Assembly (NCBI GenBank): GCA_010015655.1
Contig: ML976679.1
Span: 381,587 to 445,586 of the forward strand
From: Bimuria novae-zelandiae CBS 107.79
Lineage: Eukaryota > Ascomycota > Dothideomycetes > Pleosporales > Didymosphaeriaceae
DNA: 64,000 nt
Direction of reading: 5' to 3'
Positions within the stretch are counted from its first letter, which is position 1. Every line of letters begins with the position of its first letter. The notes below the pieces were generated by a model. That model searched no databases and was not told where the DNA came from. It was given only the letters and a program-made list of their open reading frames with translations. Position numbers and translations under genes: made by a program. Positions 10,148 to 20,065 of the stretch are shown here, piece by piece.

Positions 10148-11631
10148 GCCAGGTGAGTGGGGAGAGGAAGTGGGATGGTGCAAGTGGGCTTAGGGAAGGA
10201 GACGCTCACAAATGGGTGGGTAGAAGTTGTGTATGGTGTAAGGGAAGGGAAAGGGTAGCTCACAAGTCATATGCGCACCGTTTTTGTATAGAGTTAGCAA
10301 TGCAGGAGTTGTCAGGGTACATATGGTAGGTCTGGGGAAAGACGACAAAGACTCACCATCCAGTGTTCTTCTCAATGGGCCATCTGCACCGCGCATTAGG
10401 ACACGGCTTCGTCTTCCTAGCAATGGTTTTCAGATTCGCGGCCTCGTGCCGCGCCCGCGTCGCCGCTTCTTTCTCTATGATCCTCCTTCTCTCCTGCAGC
10501 GCTCTCTGCTCCGCTATTGTCGTCGCCCTCTCCCTGTCCTCTCGCTCCCGCCTCACCCGCTTCTCCGCCTCCGCCGCTCTCCACGTCTCTGACTACTGCT
10601 CGTCCGCCACTAAGCCCTGCGCAAATACTGCATCGCGCTCTTCCAGCGCCCTCCGCCGCCGCTCCTCGACCCCGCGCTCAAACGCACTGCGGAAACCCCG
10701 CAGGTCCGCGAGAAACGCGTCATACTCTGCACACGCCAGCGTCTCGTGCCACGGCACGCGGTGGCGGAAACAGAAGCGCATTATGCACGCTCCGCAGCGC
10801 ACAATCGGCTCCGTGTCGCCTGACGCGTGGATCTGCGCGGACCCGCAGCCAGGCGCTGGACACCAGAAGAGATTGAGCAGGACCTCGATTTTTGCCTGCG
10901 AGGTGCGTGTTGTGAAGAGCGCGGCAATGGAGGGGTCGTCGTACGCGTTGATGGCCTCAGGGGTGAAGGGCTCGGGGCATTCGGCACACGTGATCATCGT
11001 TAGGGCGAAGACTTTGGTCGCGAGTTGGGTCTTGATGTGTGTTTCGAGACAGATGGAGCAAGTGCGGGGGGACATGTGTGCAGTGCGCTGTTGGGGCGGT
11101 GGGGGGGACGTTGGTGGGGTGCTGAGACTCGACGCAGACTATGCATTCTCTGGTGTCTGTGGGGAGAGCGTTGGGTTCAGGAGATGGAGATTGCTCAATG
11201 ATAGATGGAGAATTGAAAAGGCTTGGGATGCCTGAGCATTTTCGCAAAGGTTCGCGTTCTGGTAGACTTTGAGGAATGTTGGAGCCTTTGGCTACGAAGG
11301 GCCAAGGGAATTTCAGCCAGCCCGTTCCCTAGGCTTACAATGACGAATAAGGGTTTGGGCTTGCGGGCTGATGCTCGGTATTCAGAGGGCTGGGAGGTGC
11401 TGCATGACTCGGGGAAGGTGGTATAACATCCCACAGCCTGGCATCGTAGTCCTGCCATGCCTCGTTGTTGGCGATCTCATTGTGCCAATGGTCGCCAGTA
11501 GTGCTATCTAGCCACGGACTTCCTGGATCATTGTGCCATATCTGTCGCTGAAGCTCTGTCGCTCTACCACCGTCAGTAAGTGGCTTCAAATCATGCACAG
11601 TGGGGCTTGAATTAAAACAGCCCTCACTCAT
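9889..11631 (-). pseudogene. RBR-type E3 ubiquitin ligase locus, broken by assembly gap and frame break
   Basis: Minus-strand pieces add up to a RING1-IBR-RING2 protein. A first RING-like pair (ECIVCVES) lies near 11130, followed by CSICLETH near 11050. An IBR with FWCPAPGCG, VRCGACIMRFCFRH and PWHETLACAEYD lies at 10760-10880, then a basic coiled coil. RING2 begins as KPCPNARCRWPIEKNTG near 10380. It continues after an intron as AHMTC near 10270, then KCRHKFCWTC just left of the gap, and a further CSHEFCYDC with HAPGYPWH near 9910-10000. RBR ligases form a thioester with ubiquitin on the RING2 cysteine. Problems: the first two RING1 halves are in different frames across a run of six C (plus strand G, 11065-11070). 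The expected acceptor before AHMTC is not AG. A 10-N gap with 37 G sits in an intron-like stretch. An N-terminal exon from ATG 11631 (ELQRQIWHND) probably belongs here. It may be a real gene with sequence errors, or a pseudogene. Confidence 0.7.
10098..10144. other. Assembly gap plus poly-G run
   Basis: Ten N at 10098-10107 are followed by 37 consecutive G at 10108-10144. The run is probably an assembly or basecalling artefact, or a true homopolymer the assembler could not cross. It lies in an intron-like part of the RBR locus. Confidence 0.95.
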
Positions 11632-11773
11632 TGAAAAAGAAGGAAAGTAACAAAAAACCGCCACACCCACTCACATCGTAGCATCAGTTTTAACATGGAT
11701 CCTCTTCCCAGCTTTCTCGGATAGAGCCGCAGCACGCGTCGGCACCTGTTTTCGCCGCACGCAAGGCTGAAAC

Positions 11774-12082
11774 TCAGGCACTAGGCCTCTTCCCCAGGCT
11801 CGCCCTCAGCCTTGCGCCTTCCAAAGCCACCAGAAACCGCCTCGGGGCCTGGAGAACGTCGTCGCTGAGCACGCAAAGATTCCTCATGCTCAAGGCTCGT
11901 TTGGTAAGGCTCCCGCGCCCAAGTCTGCCGCCGCTGGACCGCCAAAGTGCATCACGGACAGGCTCCGCACAGCGCACTTCATCCTCGTACTCGAAAGGCG
12001 CAGGCTCGACGGCAGGGAAATACGCGACACTCTTGCTCTCCTTCCTGTCTTTCTTAAACACGTTGGAAACCTTCTTCGTCAC
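11774..12082 (-). CDS. Possible small basic protein, start unresolved
   Basis: An open frame of about 102 codons on the minus strand with a Lys/Arg-rich beginning (TKKVSNVFKKDRKESKS). The frame stays open upstream as far as a TAA near 12118 and contains ILRRVTKK, but there is no in-frame ATG, so a short first exon would be needed. The end is Arg/Leu-rich and less convincing. No domain recognised. It may be a small fungal gene or a chance ORF next to the RBR locus. Confidence 0.3.
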   Translation of the reverse strand: MTKKVSNVFKKDRKESKSVAYFPAVEPAPFEYEDEVRCAEPVRDALWRSSGGRLGRGSLTKRALSMRNLCVLSDDVLQAPRRFLVALEGARLRASLGKRPSA

Positions 12083-12292
12083 TCGGCGCAGTATGCTTTC
12101 CTTGTCGTCCAGCTTGTGTTAGATGAGGAGGTGCGCCTTGCGGTACTCTACCGATCGGTCTGGTGAAGTAGAGAGAGAAAAGAAACGAGGGTGGTGTGGT
12201 TGAAAGAGCACAGAAGCACAATGCGCGGGGCTAACATGAATCCGTTGTCAGGACAGCATCAGGCCGGAAGAGGGGAAGAAATCGCACACTTC

Positions 12293-12590
12293 GCCTCACT
12301 TCGTCAGCGTTGCTCGGTTGAACGCATGCTGCATATACGGAGATGCAGAGTTGCCTCAGGCCGCCACATCCGGCCGCGGGAGTCGATGCTAAGCCTCACT
12401 TTCACCACCATTGGTCAGTCTAGGAAATTCGGCATATACGAGCCTGCAGCTTTATCTATGGTTCTTCTTGGAATCAGGCTATCACGTTGGGCTGGCTGAG
12501 TGTTGACTTCTCTCCCTCAGCCTCACTTTCGCTACTATTGGTCTATCCACTGCCATTCTGCACACACGAACCTGTGGTATTGCTCAATCA
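12293..12590. repeat. Degenerate direct repeat, three copies
   Basis: GCCTCACTT begins at about 12293, 12393 and 12520. It is followed in copies 2 and 3 by CACCATTGGTC / TACTATTGGTC, and further on by similar CATATACGAGCCTG / CACACACGAACCTG blocks. Copies 2 and 3 are 127 bp apart; copy 1 is weaker. Not coding. Confidence 0.45.
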
Positions 12591-12743
12591 GTGCGTCCAA
12601 CATCAACACCAAGTAATAAAGATGCACTCACAGCGCGCCCCACTCTCTTCCTACCTCCTACCTAGTGTTAAGTTGACAATCCAGTCCGACGCAAAACCCA
12701 GCGCGCTCGCCTTCGAGCCCCTGTCTCAACGTTCTCCCTATTA

Positions 12744-14434
12744 CGAAGGAGCTCGTTTTTATTAATTCTACACCGGACCTTAGCATGCGGGGGACCCTAA
12801 AATAATATTTAGTTACCCTATAAAATTATATATAAATAGAATATTTTTTAGGGGGTTAAATATAAAAATACTAAAAATAGACTTCTTAAAACTTAATATA
12901 TATATATATAGACTTTCCTTAGTGTTAATGTATACTAGACAACTTTAGTTATTATAAAAGTTATTATTTCCGCTATACTTAATAATGTAATAAATAATTT
13001 TAAGTATATAATTAATTTACTTATTTATTTATTTTTAAGAGATATTCTATTACTACTACTCTTATTACTATTAGTACTTACCCTTACAAGAAGACTATAG
13101 TATCTTTTTTTATTATATAACGCTAAATTTATAGCTAGGTATACTTTAACATGTTAATATCTAGTAAATAGCTTAGCTACTTTAATTTATTAATTTTATA
13201 TATAGTAAGATAATCTTAAGTAATATAAGAAGTATAAGTAGGAGCACTATCCTTTAATAAAGTAACTTTTATACTTTATTTTTTAAGATTATTAAGCTAG
13301 AGGACTACTTTCTTAAGGCACTCCTTATAATAGTAATACCTATTAATACTACTATATTAATGCTAGCTATAAGTATAGTTATTCTTCTTTATATACTACT
13401 ATTTCCGCGAGCGTAAGTTAAGATTATTAGCGTCTATCTCTCTAATAGCGTCGCGGGCGAAATGCTACGCGTAGTAAGCCTTTTATTAGCGCTCCTTATT
13501 CTCCTTATTTAGGGTATTATTAGTAGCTTATTTTTTCTAATTCTGTTTCTTTTCTATAGATATAATACGGGCCCTTATAATTATAGGTAAATGCGCTATA
13601 AAATTAAAGTTTATAGTACTTTTAAATATAATTATACTTAATATTAATATTATACTTCTTCTTTAACTAAAACTAAGCTCTCTACATGCCGCGCTACTTA
13701 CTAATTTAAGCTAAAGTTTTATTTATATATATATAAGTTCTAAAGTTAAATCCTAGGCTATTACTATACTTATACTAATTAGGGTTATGCGCGAGCGCCC
13801 ACGTATAGTAATTTTATATTTTATTATTTATTAATAGTAGTTTTTACCTAGGTTTTCTGCGTGCGTACCCTGCTTTATACATGATATTTTTAAACGTAGC
13901 GACGCTTATAGGGGGTAGCTTATTAAAATCTCTATCCTTAATTACCTATAGAGGCTCCTTCTCGCGGTGCGCGCGATCCTGGGTGACAATGGCGATGATG
14001 CGCTGCTTCTGCGCATCCGTCAACAATGCCTTCCTGCCACGACCTGACACTGTTTCATAGAGAGATGGATCTGTGATAGGATGTCCTTCTTCTTCTGCTC
14101 TTGCAGTAACTCGCTGTATAAGCTTTTCAATTGTACTTTTGCTAACGGGCGGCACAAAGAGTTCTGTGATCTCTTTATTTGTTGCTGTGCTAAAAACTAA
14201 CGCGCCGACTGCGAAAGCTCTCTCTACCGCGGTAAGTTCGCGTTTTATGGTCTTTTTTGTCTAGGATTTTTAGATTTTATACTTATAAGGCTTGCGACAA
14301 GAAATAGGCATATCTTTAATATATATAGAATATTATAGGTGGGTGGATTATAAAGAGAGATTTAAAGTTACGATGTTGTGGATGGCCAGGTGGGACGTGC
14401 GCCAAGGGCGAATCAATAAAAACGAGCTCCTTCG
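12744..14434 (-). mobile_element. Tc1/mariner-type DNA transposon, RIP-mutated (element A)
   Basis: Ends are 20-bp inverted repeats, CGAAGGAGCTCGTTTTTATT at 12744-12763 and its complement at 14415-14434, flanked by TA on both sides. Length is 1.69 kb. The transposase reads leftwards from ATG 14311-14309 (MPISCRKPYKYK). After two early stops comes an undamaged stretch with VERAFAVGAL, SKSTIEKLIQRVTAR and GRGRKALLTDAQKQRII, a helix-turn-helix DNA-binding region typical of fungal Tc1-like transposases. Left of 13940 the sequence is so rich in TA that only fragments such as KGPYYIYRKETE remain. The same TIR and N-terminus recur at 63763, in a copy without the stops: there codons 14 and 17 are CAA and CGA where this copy has TAA and TAG. 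Element B abuts the right end. Confidence 0.9.
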
Positions 14435-14438
14435 TATA

Positions 14439-16551
14439 ACGTGTCCGTGCGCGTGATGCACGGATTCGCGTGATGCACGCTCGGCCCGAAAACATGTCAA
14501 ACTTCCACACCACACAACTCCACCAATATGGCTCCGATTGACGATGCGCTTGCAGAGATAGACTCGCTAGATCCTAGCGATGAACTTTATTATACAAAAA
14601 TAGCTAACGAGCATAGCGTTAAGCGCTTAACTCTATTGCGGCGGCACTACGCAGTTATATAGTCGCACGCATTAAAGATTACTAACTACTAAAAGTTTAC
14701 TCTATAACAAGAGGTAGAGCTTATTAAATATATAGAGGGACTTACAGCGCGTTACTTACTACTTATAAGAAAGATAATACAAAATTTCGCGTTAATAATA
14801 GCTAAAGAACTAGTGAGCGAGAGCTAGGTTACTTACTTTATTAACTAATATAGTATCTACCTAATTTTTTAATAGGTAGCTAGTATAGACAGCAATTACT
14901 ATAACGCTAACTTAGGTAATAAATATAGTCTATATTTTAACTTTCTACGTGACAAAATTAAGGAATATAACATTAAGCCTTATTATACGTATAATATAGA
15001 TAAAAAGGGCTGCTTGATTAGTATTGTTAGTAGATTAAAATAGGTGTTTAGCAGATAGATGTAGAAAAAGAAGGAGGTTAGAGCATCTTTCTAAAATAAG
15101 TCTTATAAATAAATTACTATCCTAGCATATATATACGCGGATAGAGTAGTCTTACTACTAAGCCTTATCTATTAGGTAACTAATAAGGCTATATAATTAA
15201 GCTAGGTTAAAGATATTAAGGCAGGAAAGCATAGCGTGCATATTACTTTATTACTATTAGGCTAGATAAATAACGATATTAGTCTTGCCTAGCTTAAGTA
15301 GGTGTTTAATCGCTATATAAAGGTAAAAGCTTAATAATCTTACTAGCTACTTATTCTTAATAGCCATAGATCTTACGTTACTATAGATTTTATTAATTAC
15401 TATAATAAGAATAAGATCCTCCTAGCTATACTTCCCCCTTATTTAACGTATACGCTCTAGCTACTTAATATAGTACTCTTTAAGCCTCTCTTATTAGCGT
15501 ACTTAGCTAAGCTTATAACCTACCTCTAAAAAAGCTAAAGCCTAATTTTAATTAAGAAAGGCGACTTCTTCCCCCTTTTCTAAAAAGTATAGATAAGCTC
15601 CTTTAAGGAGGAGACGATACTTAAGTCTTTTAAAGTAACTAGTATATTACTATTTAATTTAGAGGTTATACTTAAAAGGTTTACTAATACTACCCTAGAT
15701 AAGCAGGTATCGCGAGAGAGCTCTACGTTAGTACTTAGCGGATCTAACTAGCGTAAACTAGATCGCCTTATATAATCTATAGTAGAAGACTAGAGTAGTA
15801 AGGACGCGTAGAAGCTTAGTTACTTACTTTACTATATTTCTATTTAAAATAAGCTCTTTTGCTATAAAATTAACGGGCTAAAGGAGGCGCTATTAATTAG
15901 GAAAAAGTATAAGAAGAAGGGCAAGCCTTTTAATTTTTAGTAATATTAAGAATACTATAGAGGGGTAGTTTTTTAATTACTAAGGAAGGTTAGGGAGGCG
16001 CGTGTACGTTAGTTTATAAAGGAGTAAGAGGAGAGAGAGCAGAGACTTTAAAAAGCTAAGATAGCTAAGTTAAGGAAGGCAGCTAAGCTATGCAAGGAAA
16101 AAATTACAAAGGAGAAGCGTGTGGCGCGGGAGGCAGCCAAGGTAGCCAGGGAGAAGGAGAGGGCTGAGAAGGCAGCAGAGCGCGCCCGCGAAAGGAAGGC
16201 TTGTGACGCCGCAAAAGCTCTACAATCTGCCCAAAAGGGTAAGAGAAAGGCATCGCAGCCATCCACACAGAGCAACAAGCGTCAGAAACGTGTGGTTGAC
16301 GCTGTAGTTACTGCAGACGCCTTAGGTGCCGCATCAGCAGCTCCAACCAAGACTACGCGGCGCGGCCGCAACGTTAAGCTTCCAAGTAGATATCAGTAGC
16401 GCAGGTTGATCGCAAGCATCAATAGAGCACGCCACTAAAAAATCTCGCAATATTCGCTACTATACGTGGCTCTATAGCCTCATTTCTCGTAGAGCTGCTA
16501 TGGTGTTGTGCGTGCATCACGCGAATCCGTGCATCACGCGCACGGACACGT
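14439..16551 (+). mobile_element. Pogo/Fot1-type DNA transposon (element B)
   Basis: Perfect 42-bp terminal inverted repeats (14439-14480 and 16510-16551, beginning ACGTGTCCGTGCGCG) are flanked by TA at 14437-14438 and 16552-16553. Each TIR holds CGCGTGATGCACG twice, 17 bp apart. The ends are GC-normal while 14.62-16.09 kb is saturated with TA-type mutations. Confidence 0.93.
14528..16399 (+). pseudogene. Pogo/Fot1-type transposase of element B
   Basis: ATG at 14528 (MAPIDDALAEIDSLDPSDEL) and the terminal stop at 16397-16399 (LPSRYQ) are in one frame over 624 codons. The interruptions are nonsense codons only, with no indels apparent, as expected of RIP. Recognisable DDE_1 blocks are YNIDKKGCLISI near 14990, HRSYVTIDFINYYNKNKILL near 15370, and a following TYTLQLLNIVLFKPL. 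The C-terminal 93 codons (16121-16399) are undamaged: a Lys/Ala/Glu-rich coiled coil followed by a basic tail (KRKASQP, NKRQKR). Family members cut and paste into TA. This copy cannot make transposase. Confidence 0.88.
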
Positions 16552-16706
16552 TATCGGTGCTATGCAAAATACCGTCCCGACCCACTCTGGGCGCTTGTTA
16601 GGTAAGCGCCTCCCTGCTTTCATCGCCGTATATACCAAATTGTACTGCAGACGATGCAATTAAAGGAATTACACTAACTTTTCTTGTTGCTAGGGTACTG
16701 TAAGGT

Positions 16707-17798
16707 ATGCCGCATGATCTAGGGAGGCCTACAGGGCACCGACTGCAGCCCTCGCTGGCGCAGGCGATCGTTGAGCGCATAAAGGCAGGGCAAAATAACC
16801 ACGAGATTCACAGATCTCTCGGAGTTGACCCCAAAAGTGTATAGAAATATCGACTTAACTTGGAAGCGTACGGCCAAGCGTACCCGCCGCGATGCGTGAG
16901 GCTCGGGAGACCACCGTCGCTACGGCAATGCCATAAGGACGCGCTGCTGGAGCTCCTACGGGGCAAGCCTACGGCGTATATCGATGAAATGCAGGCCTTC
17001 TTGTTCGATAAATTCGACATAGAAACGTCGGCGGCCACTATCACGAGAGCTCTCGCTGGCATGAGGTAGAGTCGAAAAGCTACGTCAAAAGCTGCCGCCG
17101 AACGCTATAAAGGTCTTCGTCGGGTGTTCCGCGCGCGCTACTAACAGATATATAAACTAGAGTAGATTATCTGCCTTGACGAGAGCGCTTGCAATGAGAG
17201 AACTAGCGATAGAAAGTACGCCTGGTCAGCCATAAACATGCCGACAGACGTGAAATACTCAGCGCAACGCTTAGAGAGGTGGAGCTTGCTCCCTGCCATG
17301 GATAAGGACGGCTACGTCGATCATATAATATACCAAGGAGCGATCACCGCAGAACTGATAGAGGAGTTTCTAGCGAACAAAGTACTCCCCTATTGCAATC
17401 CTTGGCCAGGAAATCGATTGGTAATAGTCCTTAATAACGCCTCTATCCATAGGTTAGAAAATCTTGTTATATTGTGCGCAGAGGCGGGCGTTGTGCTTGA
17501 ATACTTGCTGCCATACTCGCCGGATTTTAACCTAATTAAGCAGACCTTTAAGGTGCTAAAAAACTAGATAAAAAGGCATTACGAATACGCTTATATTTAT
17601 AAGGATTTCGCCTACTTCTTAGAGGAAGTAGTATAGAGCGTCTGCTATAATAAGTTAGTATCCACGTAAGGTTTTTTTAAGTTCTGTAGATAGGTGCTGT
17701 AGGTGCTGGGCGCGGCGTAATACTATAGAGTTAGTGTTTACGACGATATCGCGGAGGTGGCCAAACCTCACCTGCTATTATTTAAAAAAATAACTTAA
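16707..17798 (+). pseudogene. Tc1/mariner transposase of element D
   Basis: One frame of 363 codons from ATG 16707 (MPHDLGRPTGH) to TAA 17796, interrupted only by nonsense codons. N-terminal helix-turn-helix (LAQAIVERIKAGQNNHEIHR), a second HTH (PTAYIDEMQAFLFDKFDIE), then the DDE catalytic core: CLDESACNER, VIVLNNASIHRLE, and PYSPDFNLIKQTF. In related fungal and animal enzymes the second block reads DNA/DNAxxH and the third reads SPDxNPIE. Here the second acid is Asn and the last acid is Lys, both explainable by G-to-A change, so the enzyme is dead even without the stops. Length fits the family (about 340-360 residues). Confidence 0.85.
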
Positions 17799-18149
17799 TA
17801 GCTGTGCAAGGTATAACTAATATTACTAAATTAATTTCTATTATCTGTTTTGCAATAGCAGTTATAGTAGAGGAGTTATAGTAGGAGAGGCGTTGGCGGC
17901 GTTAACAAAGTATAGTGTTTTAGGCAGGTCTTAAAGCCTCTATAAGTAATTTAATTACTAGGCAGGCGCGTACTTAGTTAAATTTTAATTAAAAGTGGCC
18001 CGTGCATTATATATAAAATAGAGCTCTCTTTACCAACGTTGCTAGCTCTCTACTTAATTACCTCCCCTACGCAACCTGTTACGCTCTTTCTGCTCTAGAT
18101 CCTTTCTATACACCTCTACAGCGCCCTCCTTATCGCTCTCCGTAAGTCT

Positions 18150-19868
18150 ATTATACCCAGATTACCACTGGATCGCCATTTTACGCAGGCGGAGGAGTAA
18201 CAGTACTAGTAACTTAAAATGCTATTCTTACACAGCGTATGGCATCCCCGCGTCGGACGGATCCATGAGCATATTAAGGTTAATTCTACCACGTCTAACA
18301 ACGTTAAGGAGCACCTTATTAATTTTATGCACCTCTATAGCTATTACTTGCTCCCTCTACTAGTTAAAGAAGAACTAAGTATAGTAAGAAAGCTCTACTT
18401 AATTAGCTTACGTTAACTCCTGCCACGCTAACGCACTTAACGTACTCCTTAAGCTTATAAAGGGTGCTATATTTAACGTCTAAGGATGCTATTAGTAGCC
18501 CAAAATTTAACTCTATGCTAATTAACTTATATAGAGCGAGTTAGCAGCGATTACCTTTATAAAGTTATTTATATTAAGGTTAGATCTAGCACCTTTTTTA
18601 GCCCTCTACGCCAACTTTTCCCTCGTAACTTTCTTCCTGGCCAGCGTTAGGCTTAGTCGTATATTATTATGCGGCTCCTCGACTATACACCTGCCCTTTG
18701 TTATATCTCGCGCCCATGCCGCCACTATGGTGCTGCTCGCTGGGTAGTGATCCTCAAACCGATCAGGTTGCCTGGGCGTACGTTTAACCCAGCACACGTA
18801 CGGATAGTTGCCACAGTGGGTATCCTGGCATCGCCATTTATCGCGTATCGCGACTATAGGGCCCTCGCCGACGGCAGTATACGCAAGGACGTCTGGCAGG
18901 TCATGTAACTAACGATGAGTTGCGGTAAGTCGCGGCGGAGAGCTCTAAGAGCTCTAAATACTCTGTAAGCCAAATACCCCCCTATTACGCGTCCCACTGT
19001 TTTAGCCAGTTTCTAGCTCCGCCAGCGTTAAATTAAAGTCAACATAAGTTACCTTAGTAATAGACTCCTCCTTTAACTTATACGCGCGCTTAACGACCTG
19101 CATAAACGCAATACTATTGCTACGCTTAAGAGACTACGTAAGTCTTTGTTGCTCGGGTACCCACGGTGTATATATAACTGCAGTTAAATTTTTTACTACT
19201 ATTTTAATAGGCGGAATCGACTATACTAGGTCTCGTATAACCTTGTCTACCCAGTGCCAGAGCTCTGCGTAGAAGTACGTACGTATCGTTATTTTAGTGT
19301 TAAATTTAGTTCTAACTTCCTCCTTCCGTAGGAACGCACGCCAGCGGCAGGTAATATATAGCTTAACTTTATATAATTCTAACAATTTGTTAAGTACCCT
19401 ATTATTACGATTTTAGCTATTATTATTAATTTTTAGTATAACTTCTAGCGGCGTTAGCGCGTTAACTTTAGAAAAAATTAATAAATTCTTATTATTGTTA
19501 AATACCCCCCTATTACGCGATCGCTTACGCTTGTCGTCGCCCTTATTACTACTAACGTTATTAAATACCCCCCTATTAGGCGATTGCTCGCGCGCGGAGT
19601 TTTCTAGCAACGCAGGCCTCTAAGCTAACTAAGGTTCTTTATCTTTAGGGTAATCGTTAACGTATATATTAACGTTGTTGTCAACGCTATCGCCCTCTGG
19701 CAGAGGTCCTTCCTCCTCTATAGGTCCTTCCTTTTCTATGCCTGCAAATCGTATAACGCGCAGGGGCGCCCTCGTTGGTGGGGTCTTTTTTTATGCCTTG
19801 GCCTTCCTCAAAGGGTTGCGGCCAGCGTCAAACACCTTTGAAACCTTCCTTTTTCGAGTACTCGGCAT
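18150..19868 (-). pseudogene. Second ORF of element D, unknown function, Cys/His motif
   Basis: Begins at ATG 19868-19866 (MPSTRKRKVSKVFDAGRNPL) just inside the right TIR and runs leftwards. Nonsense codons occur throughout and the left limit is uncertain. A basic N-terminus is followed by a linker containing three NRGVF repeats. Next comes a well preserved block at 18606-18908: DKWRCQDTHCGNYPYVCWVK, then RFEDHYPASSTIVAAWARDI and IVEEPHNNIRL. The Cys-x4-5-Cys-x6-Cys and downstream His suggest a metal-binding module. I know similar Cys...HY...WA blocks only as uncharacterised fungal proteins. Its position inside the TIRs and opposite orientation to the transposase make it an accessory gene of the element rather than host DNA, though captured host sequence is possible. 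Confidence 0.6.
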
Positions 19869-20065
19869 GATACATTCGCTATAGGCGACTTACCGCCTAT
19901 TTATACCTCCTAGTAAGTTAATTTTCCTCTATTACATTGTCTCTTATATAAATTTTGTATGTGAGGTGATAAAGGCGGGGAAGCGATTACCTATTAAGCG
20001 TGCAGCCACTCAGAAGCTTGCCCCAAGTGGGTCGGGACGGTATTTTGCATAGCATTATACCCTTA

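Larger units (their letters stand above)
16563..20049. mobile_element. Two-gene Tc1/mariner-like DNA transposon (element D)
   Basis: Inverted repeats TGCAAAATACCGTCCCGACC(CAC), 16563-16585 and 20027-20049, flanked by TA (16561-16562 and 20050-20051). The complementarity extends 5 bp further out through TGCTA/TAGCA, so the exact end is slightly ambiguous. At 3.49 kb it is twice the usual size for its transposase. The extra half is a second, convergent reading frame on the minus strand. Confidence 0.85.

Noticed and set aside
10363..11235. 290-codon plus-strand ORF rich in Ser/Arg/Ala
   Set aside because: Low-complexity mirror of the RBR E3 locus on the minus strand, which has ordered Cys/His motifs.
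18960..19600. AAATACCCCCCTATTACGCG repeats as a CRISPR-like or telomeric array
   Set aside because: Only three irregularly spaced copies, in frame within a transposon ORF; fungi lack CRISPR arrays.
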